Shown here: positions 26,533-35,501 of the stretch, in pieces
Layout of the letters: every line of letters starts with the position of its first letter
How positions within the stretch are numbered: position 1 is the first letter of the stretch
Source: CANHVK01 sp044232905
GTDB lineage: Bacteria > Bacteroidota > Bacteroidia > Flavobacteriales_D > Crocinitomicaceae
Direction: 5' to 3'
DNA length: 64,000 nucleotides
Assembly: GCA_044232905.1 (NCBI GenBank)
Contig: JBIIKZ010000001.1
Coordinates: 1-64,000, forward strand
Notes under the pieces: model-generated
The model's input: the letters and a program-made list of their open reading frames with translations, nothing else
What the model was told of the DNA's origin: nothing
Database searches by the model: none
Made by a program: the position numbers and the translations under genes

Positions 26533-26540
26533 TATATTTG
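26533..26540 (+). promoter_or_regulatory. -7 promoter element for the AAA_14/DUF4143 ATPase gene
   Basis: TATATTTG matches TAnnTTTG, and a TTTG (26509-26512) lies 20 bases upstream as a -33 box, the spacing expected in Bacteroidota. The -33 box falls inside repeat unit 2. Confidence 0.7.
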
Positions 26541-26560
26541 TTTCAAATAAATCAGGATTT

Positions 26561-27727
26561 ATGAGTGTTCCATACATAGGTAGAGCGTTAACAGAAGAAA
26601 CTTTTGAGACTGCTAAAGAGTTCAAAATAGTGTGTGTTATTGGGCCTAGACAGTCTGGTAAAACAACCTTATGCAAGCAATTATTTACGGAAAAGGCATA
26701 TGTCAATCTAGAAGATCCTGACGTCCTACTATTTGCAAAAACGAATCCGAAAGCATTTTTAGCAAAATACCCAAAAGGTGCAATTTTTGATGAAGTTCAG
26801 CGCATTCCAGAATTATTTAATTACTTACAAGGCATTGTAGATTCATCCGATGAAATGGGTCAATTTATCTTATCGGGAAGCAACAATTTTTTGATGCAAC
26901 AAAACATTTCTCAATCCTTAGCTGGTCGAGTTGGTTATATTGAACTATTACCTTTCAGTCTTTCGGAGTTAGAAGCAAGTAATATCCAAAATGAATCACT
27001 CAACAAACAAATACTTGAAGGTTTTTATCCTGACATAATCTGTAAGAAATCAAGCGCATCGCGATGGATTACCAATTATATACGTACGTATTTGGAACGA
27101 GATGTTCGCTTGATACGTAATATTGGGGATATACTTTTGTTTTCAAAGTTCCTTAAAATCTGCGCGAGTAGAACCTCTCAATTACTTAACATGAGTTCGA
27201 TAGCAAAAGAATTGGGCGTAGAACATAAAACGTTAGATGCTTGGCTAAGTGTACTTGAAAGCAGTTACATTCTATATCGCCTTCCTCCCTATTTTAATAA
27301 TTTCAATAAACGCTTAATCAAATCGTCCAAAATTTATTTTTACGATACTGGAATCGTTTGTCATTTACTTAGCATTCGTTCGGTAGAAGGATTACAAAAA
27401 AGTAACTATTATGGCGCAATTTTCGAGAATTTTATCGTTTCCGAAATCATCAAAAATAGAAAAAACAAAGAGCAATTTGGAGATGTCTATTTTTACAGAG
27501 ATTCCACTGGAAACGAAGTGGATGTTCTCATTGAAAATGAAGGAAATTTAATTCCTATTGAAATAAAATCAGCTGGAAAAATTCAAAAAGAACACCACAA
27601 AAATCTGAAATGGTTTCAAAAAGTATTTAGACAAGAAGGAGGTGTTTTACTTTACGCTGGTAATGAAAACGAAAGTTTCCCCAACGAAATTGAACAACTT
27701 TCATGGACGAATGTAAAGGATTTGTAA
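26561..27727 (+). CDS. AAA_14 / DUF4143 ATP-binding protein
   Basis: From ATG 26561 the product has 388 residues. It has the Walker A GPRQSGKTT (residues 28-36), a Walker B IFDEVQRIP, the sensor-1 ILSGSNN and a winged-helix-like middle part. The DUF4143 end carries a PD-(D/E)XK-like pattern (GNEVDVLIE followed by PIEIKSAGK). These proteins are common and patchy in Bacteroidota, and their function is unknown; the nuclease-like fold may be degenerate. The start after the promoter at 26533 is preferred to the earlier in-frame codon at 26525, which would overlap the promoter. The upstream repeats suggest self-regulation. Patchy distribution suggests horizontal spread. Confidence 0.9.
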   Translation: MSVPYIGRALTEETFETAKEFKIVCVIGPRQSGKTTLCKQLFTEKAYVNLEDPDVLLFAKTNPKAFLAKYPKGAIFDEVQRIPELFNYLQGIVDSSDEMGQFILSGSNNFLMQQNISQSLAGRVGYIELLPFSLSELEASNIQNESLNKQILEGFYPDIICKKSSASRWITNYIRTYLERDVRLIRNIGDILLFSKFLKICASRTSQLLNMSSIAKELGVEHKTLDAWLSVLESSYILYRLPPYFNNFNKRLIKSSKIYFYDTGIVCHLLSIRSVEGLQKSNYYGAIFENFIVSEIIKNRKNKEQFGDVYFYRDSTGNEVDVLIENEGNLIPIEIKSAGKIQKEHHKNLKWFQKVFRQEGGVLLYAGNENESFPNEIEQLSWTNVKDL

Positions 27728-27732
27728 CTTTG
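27725..27732 (+). promoter_or_regulatory. -7 promoter element for paaZ
   Basis: TAACTTTG overlaps the stop codon of the ATPase gene and matches TAnnTTTG. It would give a leader of about 60 bases before the paaZ ATG at 27801. Confidence 0.5.
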
Positions 27733-27800
27733 ATAAATAATAACGCAATTGTACAATTTTGCAGTTTAACGAAAAAAAAGCAATTTATAGAAGTCATACT

Positions 27801-29864
27801 ATGATACAAGTAAAAAATTACGTAATGGGTCAATGGACCACAGGAGCAGGTTCAGAAACAACTTTATACAATGCATTAACAGGCGATGTAATTGGCGAAA
27901 CTTCCAGTGCTGGATTGGATTACAATCAAATTTTAGCATACGGAAGAGAAGTTGGAGGAAAAGCATTGCGTAAAATGACCTTCCAAGAAAGAGGTCGTAT
28001 GTTGAAAGCATTGGCTTTGTTTTTAATGGATAAAAAAGAGTCTTACTATGCTTTAAGTGCCTTGACCGGTGCTACGCGTGTGGATTCCTGGATTGATATT
28101 GAAGGAGGAATCGGAAACGTATTTGCAAATGCTTCTTTACGTAAACAATTTCCAGATTTACCATATTACGTAGACGGAACGGCGGCTCCATTATCTAAAA
28201 ACGGAACGTTTATCGGTCATCACATCATGGTGCCTAAACAAGGGGTTGCGGTGCACATCAATGCGTTCAACTTCCCAATTTGGGGGATGTTGGAAAAAAT
28301 GGCTGTGAACTTAATGGCGGGTGTTCCATGTGTGGTTAAACCATCCGAGTTTACGTGTTTTGTAACCGAATTAATGGTTAAAGATATTATTGATTCCAAG
28401 TTATTGCCTGAAGGAAGTTTGCAATTAGTATGTGGTCTTGGAAGAGGAATTCTTGACTTTGTAGATAGTGAAGATGTAGTAACCTTTACCGGAAGCGCGC
28501 ATACAGGGAAAGTATTAAAATCCTTGCCTCAATTCAGTGAACGTAGTATTCCATTTAACTTAGAAGCAGATTCCTTGAATGCGACGGTATTGGGTAAATA
28601 TGCAGTTCCTGGAACTATTGAATTCGACCTATTCATCAAAGAAACAACCAAAGAAATTACCATAAAAGCAGGACAAAAATGTACGGCAGTGCGTCGTATT
28701 ATTGTTCCAGAAAATTTAGTGGAAGAAGTATCCAAACAAATTTCCGCGCGTTTGGCAACTACGAAAGTGGGTGACCCAAGTGAGGAGGGAGTGCGTATGG
28801 GTTCTTTAGCAACACAAACGCAAGTGGATCGTGTGCGTCAAAATGTACTTCAATTAGCGAAATCGCAAGAGATTGTTTACGGAAACGTAGATCACGTAGA
28901 TGTGGTAGGAAATAACTGTGCAAACGGAGCTTTTTTCTCCCCTATTTTATTTGTGAATAACGACCCATTTAATAAAACAGATGTACATAACATCGAAGCA
29001 TTTGGACCAGTATCAACTGTAATGCCTTACAAAGACATCGACGAAGCAATTGAATTAGCGCGTATGGGTAAAGGTTCATTGGTATCTTCGATAGTTACCC
29101 CAGATAATCAAGAAGCAACTGATTACGTAGTTGGTGCTGCAAGCATGCACGGTCGTATATTAGTTCTGAATAAAGACTGTGCGAAAGAAAGTACAGGTCA
29201 TGGTTCTCCTATGCCATTATTGACACATGGTGGTCCTGGTCGTGCGGGAGGTGGTGAAGAAATGGGTGGTAAACGCGGTGTATTACATTACATGCAACGT
29301 ACTGCAATTCAAGGTCATCCAACAACAATTACACACATTACCCAACAATTCCAAGTTGGTGCAGAAATGCCAGAAGCAAATCCGCATGTATTTAGAAAAC
29401 ATTTTGAAGAATTAGTCGTTGGAGAAACGGTATTTACACATAAACATACGGTATCCGATGCAGACATTGTGAATTTCGCAAATGTGTCAGGAGATAATTT
29501 CTATGCGCACATGGATGCGACATCCTTGGAAGGAACCATTTTTGAGCGACGTGTTGCACATGGTTATTTTGTATTATCGAAAGCAGCAGGATTGTTTGTA
29601 GACCCTAAAAAAGGTCCGGTGTTGTTAAACTACGGATTGGAAGAAGCACGTTTTACGAAACCTGTATATCCTGGCGCAACCATTGGTGTACGTTTTACGG
29701 TAAAAGAAAAAGTAGATCAAGAAAAACGTTCGGAAGATGACATTGCGAAAGGAATTGTGAAATTCTTAGTGGATGTATACGATGAAACAGGAGAGACGGT
29801 TGCTATAGCTACGATTTTGACGATGGTGAAAAAGTTGAGTGACGAGTTAAGAGAGACGGATTGA
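27801..29864 (+). CDS. paaZ: Bifunctional oxepin-CoA hydrolase / 3-oxo-5,6-dehydrosuberyl-CoA semialdehyde dehydrogenase PaaZ
   Basis: From Met at 27801 the protein has 687 residues, about the length of E. coli PaaZ (681). The N-terminal aldehyde dehydrogenase domain has Glu255 and Cys294 (AGQKC), nearly the same numbers as in E. coli, and the Rossmann strand FTGSAHTG. The C-terminal MaoC hydratase domain (about 535-680) carries VSGDNFYAHMD and ARFTKPVYPGATI. It opens the oxepin ring in phenylacetyl-CoA breakdown. No other paa gene is close, so the pathway genes must be elsewhere or the enzyme acts alone. The last ten residues (KLSDELRETD) are encoded by DNA with the GAGTGACGAG repeat seen elsewhere in the window. 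Confidence 0.92.
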   Translation: MIQVKNYVMGQWTTGAGSETTLYNALTGDVIGETSSAGLDYNQILAYGREVGGKALRKMTFQERGRMLKALALFLMDKKESYYALSALTGATRVDSWIDIEGGIGNVFANASLRKQFPDLPYYVDGTAAPLSKNGTFIGHHIMVPKQGVAVHINAFNFPIWGMLEKMAVNLMAGVPCVVKPSEFTCFVTELMVKDIIDSKLLPEGSLQLVCGLGRGILDFVDSEDVVTFTGSAHTGKVLKSLPQFSERSIPFNLEADSLNATVLGKYAVPGTIEFDLFIKETTKEITIKAGQKCTAVRRIIVPENLVEEVSKQISARLATTKVGDPSEEGVRMGSLATQTQVDRVRQNVLQLAKSQEIVYGNVDHVDVVGNNCANGAFFSPILFVNNDPFNKTDVHNIEAFGPVSTVMPYKDIDEAIELARMGKGSLVSSIVTPDNQEATDYVVGAASMHGRILVLNKDCAKESTGHGSPMPLLTHGGPGRAGGGEEMGGKRGVLHYMQRTAIQGHPTTITHITQQFQVGAEMPEANPHVFRKHFEELVVGETVFTHKHTVSDADIVNFANVSGDNFYAHMDATSLEGTIFERRVAHGYFVLSKAAGLFVDPKKGPVLLNYGLEEARFTKPVYPGATIGVRFTVKEKVDQEKRSEDDIAKGIVKFLVDVYDETGETVAIATILTMVKKLSDELRETD

Positions 29865-29880
29865 CGGTTAACTATAAAGC

Positions 29881-29917
29881 AAAAAGAGGTTTTTCGAATG
29901 AAAAACCTCTTTTTTTA
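29881..29917. terminator. Bidirectional terminator between paaZ and gcvH
   Basis: A perfect 13-bp stem (29883-29895 with 29900-29912) with a GAAT loop has AAAAA on the left and TTTTTTT on the right, so it can end transcripts from both convergent genes. Confidence 0.85.
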
Positions 29918-29971
29918 TAAATATCTCGAGCAAAAACATCTTCGCTCGTCACTTCGTTACACTTCGCTCAA

Positions 29972-30349
29972 TTACCCAACTAACGCTTCGTAATCTGCTG
30001 CAGATAATAAAGATTCTAATTCAGAAGCATCTGAAAATTCCACTTTAATCATCCAACCATCTCCGTAAGGATCAGAGTTTACTACTTCAGGAGTTGCTTC
30101 TAATGCTGTGTTAAATTCAATAATTTTTCCAGACAAAGGTAAATACAAGTCAGAAACTGTTTTAACTGCTTCAACAGTACCAAAGATTTCTTCTTTTCCA
30201 AGTTCTTCACCTTCTGTTTCAACCTCTACATAAACGATATCACCTAATTCACCTTGTGCAAATGCTGTAATACCTACTGTAGCTACATTACCTTCCACAC
30301 GAACCCACTCGTGATCTTTCGTGTATTTTAATTCTGCTGGAATACTCAT
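29972..30349 (-). CDS. gcvH: Glycine cleavage system H protein
   Basis: From Met at 30349 the product has 125 residues beginning MSIPAELKYTKDHEWV. The lipoyl-lysine is Lys63 in GTVEAVKTVSDLYLPLSG, and NSDPYGDGWMIKV follows as in other H proteins. It carries the aminomethyl group between the P, T and L proteins in glycine breakdown. I chose the internal Met because a perfect TACCTTTG promoter box at 30375-30382 would lie inside the longer frame starting at 30418. The other gcv genes are not here. Confidence 0.96.
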   Translation of the reverse strand: MSIPAELKYTKDHEWVRVEGNVATVGITAFAQGELGDIVYVEVETEGEELGKEEIFGTVEAVKTVSDLYLPLSGKIIEFNTALEATPEVVNSDPYGDGWMIKVEFSDASELESLLSAADYEALVG

Positions 30350-30374
30350 TGTTGTACTATTTATATTTAGAAAA

Positions 30375-30382
30375 CAAAGGTA
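30375..30382 (-). promoter_or_regulatory. -7 promoter element for gcvH
   Basis: The minus strand reads TACCTTTG, a perfect TAnnTTTG match, 25 bases upstream of the start at 30349. Confidence 0.65.
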
Positions 30383-30441
30383 TAATTTTTTAGATAGTAT
30401 TCTGAATCGGACTATCAAAAAAATGAATAACTTTACTTAGT

Positions 30442-31899
30442 ATGCCGGAAGAACACGAAATATATACCTTAAAGCAAGTTGCTAATTCCATCCAAAAGGC
30501 TATTTCAGAACGTTATAACCGCTTATACTGGGTAAAGGCAGAGATGCACAAACTCAACTACACTATCAAAGGACATTGTTATCCGGAACTGGTCCACAAG
30601 GAAGATGGAAAATTAGTTGCTGACATGCGTGGACAAATTTGGAAAACTAACTTCGATCGCATTTCCAAAAATTTCAGTGAAATTGTAAAGGAACCGCTAC
30701 ACGACGGAATGACCCTCCTTTTTCAAGTTAAAATTTCGTTTCATCCGTTATATGGCATGTCGTTGGACATCCTAGACATCGATCCAACTTTTGCATTGGG
30801 GGAATTACACAAAGAACGAGAAGAAACGTTGAAGCAATTAAGTAAAGAAGGGATTATTAATGCAAACAAAGCGTTGGCATTTCCATTATTACCTAAGCGT
30901 ATCGCTGTCATTTCGGTGGAATCAAGTAAAGGGCTTTCCGATTTCTACAGCGTTATTAAAAATAATACCTGGGGATATCACTACTTTTTCATGTTGTTTA
31001 CCGCACAATTAAATGGCGACCCGGCAATCGAAGCAATTCAAACACAACTAAAAAAAATTGAAAAAGTAAAAGACCATTTTGATGTAGTGACCATCATTCG
31101 TGGTGGTGGTGGAGAAATAGGACTTTCGTGTTACAATAATTATGCATTAGCAAAAGCAATTGCTACTTTTCCTTTGCCGGTCTTGACTGGAATTGGACAT
31201 TCAACAAATACTACCGTATCCGAAATGGTTGCTTATCGTAACGCGATTACTCCCACCGAGTTGGCCGATTTTTTACTCCAAGCATTTCATAATTTTTCTG
31301 TACCCGTTAAAGATGCACAACGCATTATTATACACGAGAGTAAACAAACTTTAAAAACAGCACAAGAAGGATTAACGCAAGAAATTCGCGTATTTAAAGG
31401 AGAAACAAGTAACTTATTAGTTGCCTTTAACCACCAACTTAAAGATACTTCAAGGAGTTTGCAATTAAATTCTAACATCCGATTTCACGAAGAAAAAAAA
31501 TACCTTTTTAGTAAGCAAGAAAAATTAAAAAATGGTTCAAATAAACTTCATCACGAAAAAAAATACCTATTAAACCATTCTATACAGATTCTCAAAAAGA
31601 ATCATGCCAATTTTCAATTTTCACAACAATCGCGCCTAGAAGACTTATCCATTTTTCTAAAACAAACATTTCCTAAACGATTAGATAAAGAGCTGGATAA
31701 ATTAAAAGTTATCGAACGGAACATACATTTGGTTGATCCAGTGCAAGTTCTCAAAAGAGGTTATTCGATCACCTTATTTGCAGGGAAAGTGGTTTCCGAA
31801 AGTAATCCAGTCTCCCTTGGTGACAAATTGAAAATTATTACCCTAAATACAAGCATAGAAGCAGAAGTTACCCACCTAAAAAATAATGAAAATGAGTGA
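30442..31899 (+). CDS. xseA: Exodeoxyribonuclease VII large subunit
   Basis: This 485-residue protein has the N-terminal OB fold (RLYWVKAEMHKLNY, then a QIWKTNF strand) and the catalytic domain with AVISVESSKGLSDF, a VVTIIRGGGGEIGLSCYNNYALA signature, FPLPVLTGIGHSTNTTVSE and PTELADFLL, followed by a long coiled coil and a C-terminal ALKRGYS-like LKRGYSIT motif. It degrades single-stranded DNA with XseB subunits. It is divergent from gcvH and overlaps xseB by 14 bases. A near-match -7 box (TAACTTTA) lies at 30428-30435. Confidence 0.95.
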   Translation: MPEEHEIYTLKQVANSIQKAISERYNRLYWVKAEMHKLNYTIKGHCYPELVHKEDGKLVADMRGQIWKTNFDRISKNFSEIVKEPLHDGMTLLFQVKISFHPLYGMSLDILDIDPTFALGELHKEREETLKQLSKEGIINANKALAFPLLPKRIAVISVESSKGLSDFYSVIKNNTWGYHYFFMLFTAQLNGDPAIEAIQTQLKKIEKVKDHFDVVTIIRGGGGEIGLSCYNNYALAKAIATFPLPVLTGIGHSTNTTVSEMVAYRNAITPTELADFLLQAFHNFSVPVKDAQRIIIHESKQTLKTAQEGLTQEIRVFKGETSNLLVAFNHQLKDTSRSLQLNSNIRFHEEKKYLFSKQEKLKNGSNKLHHEKKYLLNHSIQILKKNHANFQFSQQSRLEDLSIFLKQTFPKRLDKELDKLKVIERNIHLVDPVQVLKRGYSITLFAGKVVSESNPVSLGDKLKIITLNTSIEAEVTHLKNNENE

Positions 31900-32092
31900 G
31901 GAAATTACCTACACAGCAGCATTTGAAGAATTGCAATTAATCGTTCAAGAAATTGAAGAAGGCGGAATTTCCGTGGATGAATTATCGATTAAAGTAAAAC
32001 GCGCTGCACAATTAATCAAGATTTGCAAATCCAAATTGACTAGTACAGAAGAAGATGTAAATCAAATACTCAAAGAATTGGATGGCGAATAG
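31886..32092 (+). CDS. xseB: Exodeoxyribonuclease VII small subunit
   Basis: This 68-residue helical protein has the XseB pattern YTAAFEELQLIVQEIEEGGISVDEL and the KxAAQLIKICKSKL helix. It assembles with XseA. The start may be the ATG at 31886 or the in-frame ATG at 31892; both lie inside the end of xseA, so translation is coupled either way. Confidence 0.93.
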   Translation: MKMSEEITYTAAFEELQLIVQEIEEGGISVDELSIKVKRAAQLIKICKSKLTSTEEDVNQILKELDGE

Positions 32093-32095
32093 TTC

Positions 32096-32112
32096 TTTAG
32101 AATGATTCTAAA
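32096..32112 (+). terminator. Hairpin after xseB
   Basis: TTTAGAA and TTCTAAA form a perfect 7-bp stem with a TGA loop right after the xseB stop codon. No T run follows, so its strength as a terminator is doubtful. Confidence 0.4.
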
Positions 32113-32168
32113 CTAATTTCAAATTCGACTTATATTATCCTTTACTTAAAGGGTAAAATTCGTCATTC

Positions 32169-32188
32169 ATCGAAAAATAAATTTCGAT
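32169..32188. promoter_or_regulatory. Inverted repeat upstream of the TonB receptor
   Basis: ATCGAAA and TTTCGAT form a perfect 7-bp inverted repeat with a six-base spacer, 39 bases before the receptor start codon. It may be an operator or a 5' leader hairpin. No regulator gene is adjacent. Confidence 0.35.
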
Positions 32189-32226
32189 TTAAAAAAGGAT
32201 ATATAAATTAGCCTAAAAAATTAAAA

Positions 32227-34548
32227 ATGAAACGTTATTTAGTTCTTTTTGTGCTGTTAAGCATCTCTATAATGAGCTTTGCACAAAATAAATTTACAAT
32301 TAGTGGTACAATAACAGAACAAAACAAAGGAGAAGCTTTGATTGGTGTAAAAGTGCGGGTGAAAGAGCAATCTTATTTAGTTGCAACCAATGAATACGGT
32401 TTTTACTCGATAACAATTCCTGAAGGAAAATACATCCTTGTAGTATCCTATATTGGATATCTTCCACAAGAAAAAGAAGTGGATTTAAAAGAAAATGTAT
32501 CCTTGAATTTTGTACTAGAAACTCCCTCTGAAAAAACAAAAGAATTGGAGACAGCGAAAGTAACTATCAATAAACAAGATAATGTACGCGGTTCTACGAT
32601 GGGGGTGGAACGTTTAGATCCAAAAGCGATTGCGAAAATACCAGTATTATTTGGTGAAAAAGACATCATCAAAACCCTGCAATTATTGCCTGGTGTAAAA
32701 AGTGCTGGAGAAGGAAACTCTGGATATTATGTTCGCGGTGGTGGTTCCGATCAAAATTTAATTTTATTAGACGAAGCTCCTGTTTATAATGCATCCCACC
32801 TACTTGGTTTTTTCTCTACATTTAATTCTGATGCCATTAAAGATGCTACCTTATACAAAGGAAATCAACCTGCAAATTTAGGAGGTAGATTATCTTCAGT
32901 TCTTGATATTAAAATGAATGAAGGAAATAACCAACGCTTCAATGTTAGTGGAGGATTAGGATTAATATCGTCAAAATTAAATATCGAAGGACCTATAGTG
33001 AAGGATAAATCTTCGTTTTTGATTACTGGAAGAAGAACCTATGCAGATTTGTTTTTAAAAGCTAGCAAAGACTTCAAAGATAATACGCTCTATTTCTACG
33101 ATTTAAACACTAAATTAAATTATAAAATTAGTCAAAAAGACAAAATATACCTTTCTGGATATTTTGGTAGAGATGTGCTTGGTTTCGGTTCAACTTTTGG
33201 AATCGATTGGGGTAATGCGACAGGAACCGTTCGTTGGAACCATATCATATCTCCAAAATTATTCTCAAATACCTCTGTAATTTATAGTTCGTACGATTAC
33301 AAAATCGCAATTACTGCAGAACAAGTAGATTTTACGATTAAATCGAAGGTATTAGATTACAACTTAAAACAGGAATTTCAATATTTTGCTAATACAAAAA
33401 ATAAAATCAAATTTGGATTAAATGTTATCAACCATAATATCACCCCTGGACAGTTAATTGGTTCCAAAGGTATAACTACAGGCATTGTGCAACTTAACCC
33501 TGCTAAATCTATTGAAGGAGCGCTCTTTGTACTAAACGATTGGGAAGTAAGCGAAAAATTCTCTGTAAACTATGGTGTTAGACTATCCACATTCTCCGTT
33601 TTGGGTAATGGACAAGATATGTATACCTATAAAAATGGAGAAGTAAATGATACATTAAATTATACAGATAATGAATTTGTTAAAACATACCCTGTATTTG
33701 AACCAAGACTTTCTATGAGTTATTCCTACCGAGAAGATCAAAGTTTCAAATTAGCGTACGCACGAAATGCACAGAATATTCACTTGGTATCCAATGCTAC
33801 TACCTCCTCCCCTACGGATGTTATATTAGGTTCTACGATAAATACAAAACCTGAAATTGCGGATCAAGCTGCTTTTGGTTGGTTTAAAAACTTTAAAGAA
33901 AACACCTATGAATTTAATGCAGAGATTTACTATAAGTATTTACAAAATCAAATTGATTATCGTAATGGTGCAAATACCCAAGCAAATCAAGTCTTGGAAG
34001 GAGAATTACTATATGGTTTAGGTAGAGCGTATGGTTTAGAAATGATTTTGAAGAAAAAGAAAGGTAAGTTTAATGGATGGGTGTCTTACTGTTTATCAAA
34101 ATCTGAAAGAAAAATCGAAGGAATAAATGATGGTGCATGGTATAATGCGAAACAAGATAGAACACATGACGTATCTGTTGTAACTATTTATGATCTAACA
34201 CCAAAATTATCAATTTCCGCTTTATTTGTTTTTTACACAGGAAACGCAGTAACATTTCCTTCCGGTAAATACACCATTGAAGGTCAAACTCAATTTTTAT
34301 ATACTACACGAAATGGTGGAAGAATGCCAAATTACCATCGTTTAGATTTAGGTGTAAATTGGATCCGAAAAAATACGGATACGTATGAGAGTAGTTGGAA
34401 TTTCTCGATTTACAATGCCTATGGAAGAGAAAATGCGTATACAATTGCATTCCGAGAAAAAGAAGGAAATCCAAACATTACAGAAGCGGTTCAGACCTCT
34501 TTATTTAGATGGATTCCAGCAATTACCTACAACTTTAAATTTAAGTAA
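32227..34548 (+). CDS. TonB-dependent receptor paired with a DUF4249 lipoprotein
   Basis: The 773-residue protein has a signal peptide (ending SFAQ, about residue 20), a carboxypeptidase-regulatory-like domain (about 24-100), a plug (about 115-230 with GYYVRGGGSDQNLILLDEAPVYN and GGRLSSVLDIKM) and a beta barrel ending in ITYNFKFK. It should import an unknown nutrient with energy from TonB. The next gene encodes a DUF4249 lipoprotein starting one base after its stop, so the pair forms an importer unit. It is clearly related to the receptor at 47646-49784, which also precedes a DUF4249 gene. Confidence 0.93.
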   Translation: MKRYLVLFVLLSISIMSFAQNKFTISGTITEQNKGEALIGVKVRVKEQSYLVATNEYGFYSITIPEGKYILVVSYIGYLPQEKEVDLKENVSLNFVLETPSEKTKELETAKVTINKQDNVRGSTMGVERLDPKAIAKIPVLFGEKDIIKTLQLLPGVKSAGEGNSGYYVRGGGSDQNLILLDEAPVYNASHLLGFFSTFNSDAIKDATLYKGNQPANLGGRLSSVLDIKMNEGNNQRFNVSGGLGLISSKLNIEGPIVKDKSSFLITGRRTYADLFLKASKDFKDNTLYFYDLNTKLNYKISQKDKIYLSGYFGRDVLGFGSTFGIDWGNATGTVRWNHIISPKLFSNTSVIYSSYDYKIAITAEQVDFTIKSKVLDYNLKQEFQYFANTKNKIKFGLNVINHNITPGQLIGSKGITTGIVQLNPAKSIEGALFVLNDWEVSEKFSVNYGVRLSTFSVLGNGQDMYTYKNGEVNDTLNYTDNEFVKTYPVFEPRLSMSYSYREDQSFKLAYARNAQNIHLVSNATTSSPTDVILGSTINTKPEIADQAAFGWFKNFKENTYEFNAEIYYKYLQNQIDYRNGANTQANQVLEGELLYGLGRAYGLEMILKKKKGKFNGWVSYCLSKSERKIEGINDGAWYNAKQDRTHDVSVVTIYDLTPKLSISALFVFYTGNAVTFPSGKYTIEGQTQFLYTTRNGGRMPNYHRLDLGVNWIRKNTDTYESSWNFSIYNAYGRENAYTIAFREKEGNPNITEAVQTSLFRWIPAITYNFKFK

Positions 34549-34549
34549 A

Positions 34550-35458
34550 ATGAAATTAAAAATGAAATCAACACACTATTTTATAGGACTTTTTAGTTTA
34601 TTTATAACCCTATTTTCTTGTGAGAAAGTAATAACGTTAGATTTAAATAAAGATGATCCAAAAATCATCATTGAAGCTGCAATAGAAGTGGATTCTTTGA
34701 ATCAAATTGATAGTAGTACACAGTATGTATATATACGAAGAACGGTAAATTTTGATACTGAAATAAGTGGATTGGCAGTAGATAATGCTTTGATCACTTT
34801 AACTGATGGAAAAGATACGATCAAATCAGGACCTAACAATTACAAAGGGGATGGAAAATATGAATTGAAAATACGTCCCGGATTTTTAACCCAAAATAAG
34901 TCATATTCTTTATTCGTTAAAGTAGATAATATCGTTTATTCTGCTTCAAGTACATGTCCTACTTATGCAGTTCCTTTAGACTCGGTTGGGGTATTTAAAC
35001 AAAAATCATTTGGAAGATATAACTATTCCATTGCTCCAATACGAAATGAAACACCAGTAGGTATTCCGAATTGGTATCAATTTAAAGCGAAAAAAGACGG
35101 CGATAAAATCAATAAAATTTTGGTAGACGATGATCAAAATTTAGATGGTATAAAATTTACTCGTAAACCGATATTTGAATTAGATGAGTTTTCTCCTGAC
35201 ACAGTAGTAAATGAAATACCAAAATTCAAAATTGAAAAGAATGGTATTACTACTCTAAAAGACTCTGTAGAAATAGAACTAACACTTGTAAATATTGAGT
35301 ATAAGGTATATCGTTATTTATTTAATTTAGTATTAAATCAAGGTGGTAGACAAAGTGCTACCCCATCGAATCCAGACCCTATTTTCTCTAATGGAGCATT
35401 GGGTTATTTTTCGGTTCAAAAGAGTTATACTCGTAAAAAATGGATTAATAACAAATAG
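34550..35458 (+). CDS. DUF4249 outer-membrane lipoprotein
   Basis: From ATG 34550 (or 34562) the protein has about 300 residues with a lipoprotein signal ending LFITLFSC, followed by EKVITLDLN. DUF4249 proteins are beta-rich lipoproteins encoded right after TonB receptors in Bacteroidota. By analogy with SusD they may capture substrate at the surface, but this is unproven. Key segments include KIIIEAAIEV, DNALITLTDG and a YKVYRYLFNL segment near the end. The reading frame is open further upstream inside the receptor gene, but that part is a shadow. Confidence 0.88.
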   Translation: MKLKMKSTHYFIGLFSLFITLFSCEKVITLDLNKDDPKIIIEAAIEVDSLNQIDSSTQYVYIRRTVNFDTEISGLAVDNALITLTDGKDTIKSGPNNYKGDGKYELKIRPGFLTQNKSYSLFVKVDNIVYSASSTCPTYAVPLDSVGVFKQKSFGRYNYSIAPIRNETPVGIPNWYQFKAKKDGDKINKILVDDDQNLDGIKFTRKPIFELDEFSPDTVVNEIPKFKIEKNGITTLKDSVEIELTLVNIEYKVYRYLFNLVLNQGGRQSATPSNPDPIFSNGALGYFSVQKSYTRKKWINNK

Positions 35459-35486
35459 TTATAAGTTAATAGTTCTTCTTATTTGT

Positions 35487-35494
35487 TAATTTTG
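35487..35494 (+). promoter_or_regulatory. -7 promoter element for cysQ
   Basis: TAATTTTG matches TAnnTTTG and ends seven bases before the cysQ ATG, so the transcript should have almost no leader. Confidence 0.55.
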
Positions 35495-35501
35495 TTCATC
35501 T

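Noticed and set aside
26491..26706. Minus-strand frame over the 37-bp repeats
   Set aside because: It overlaps the ATPase gene start and the repeats, with no start signal or family pattern.
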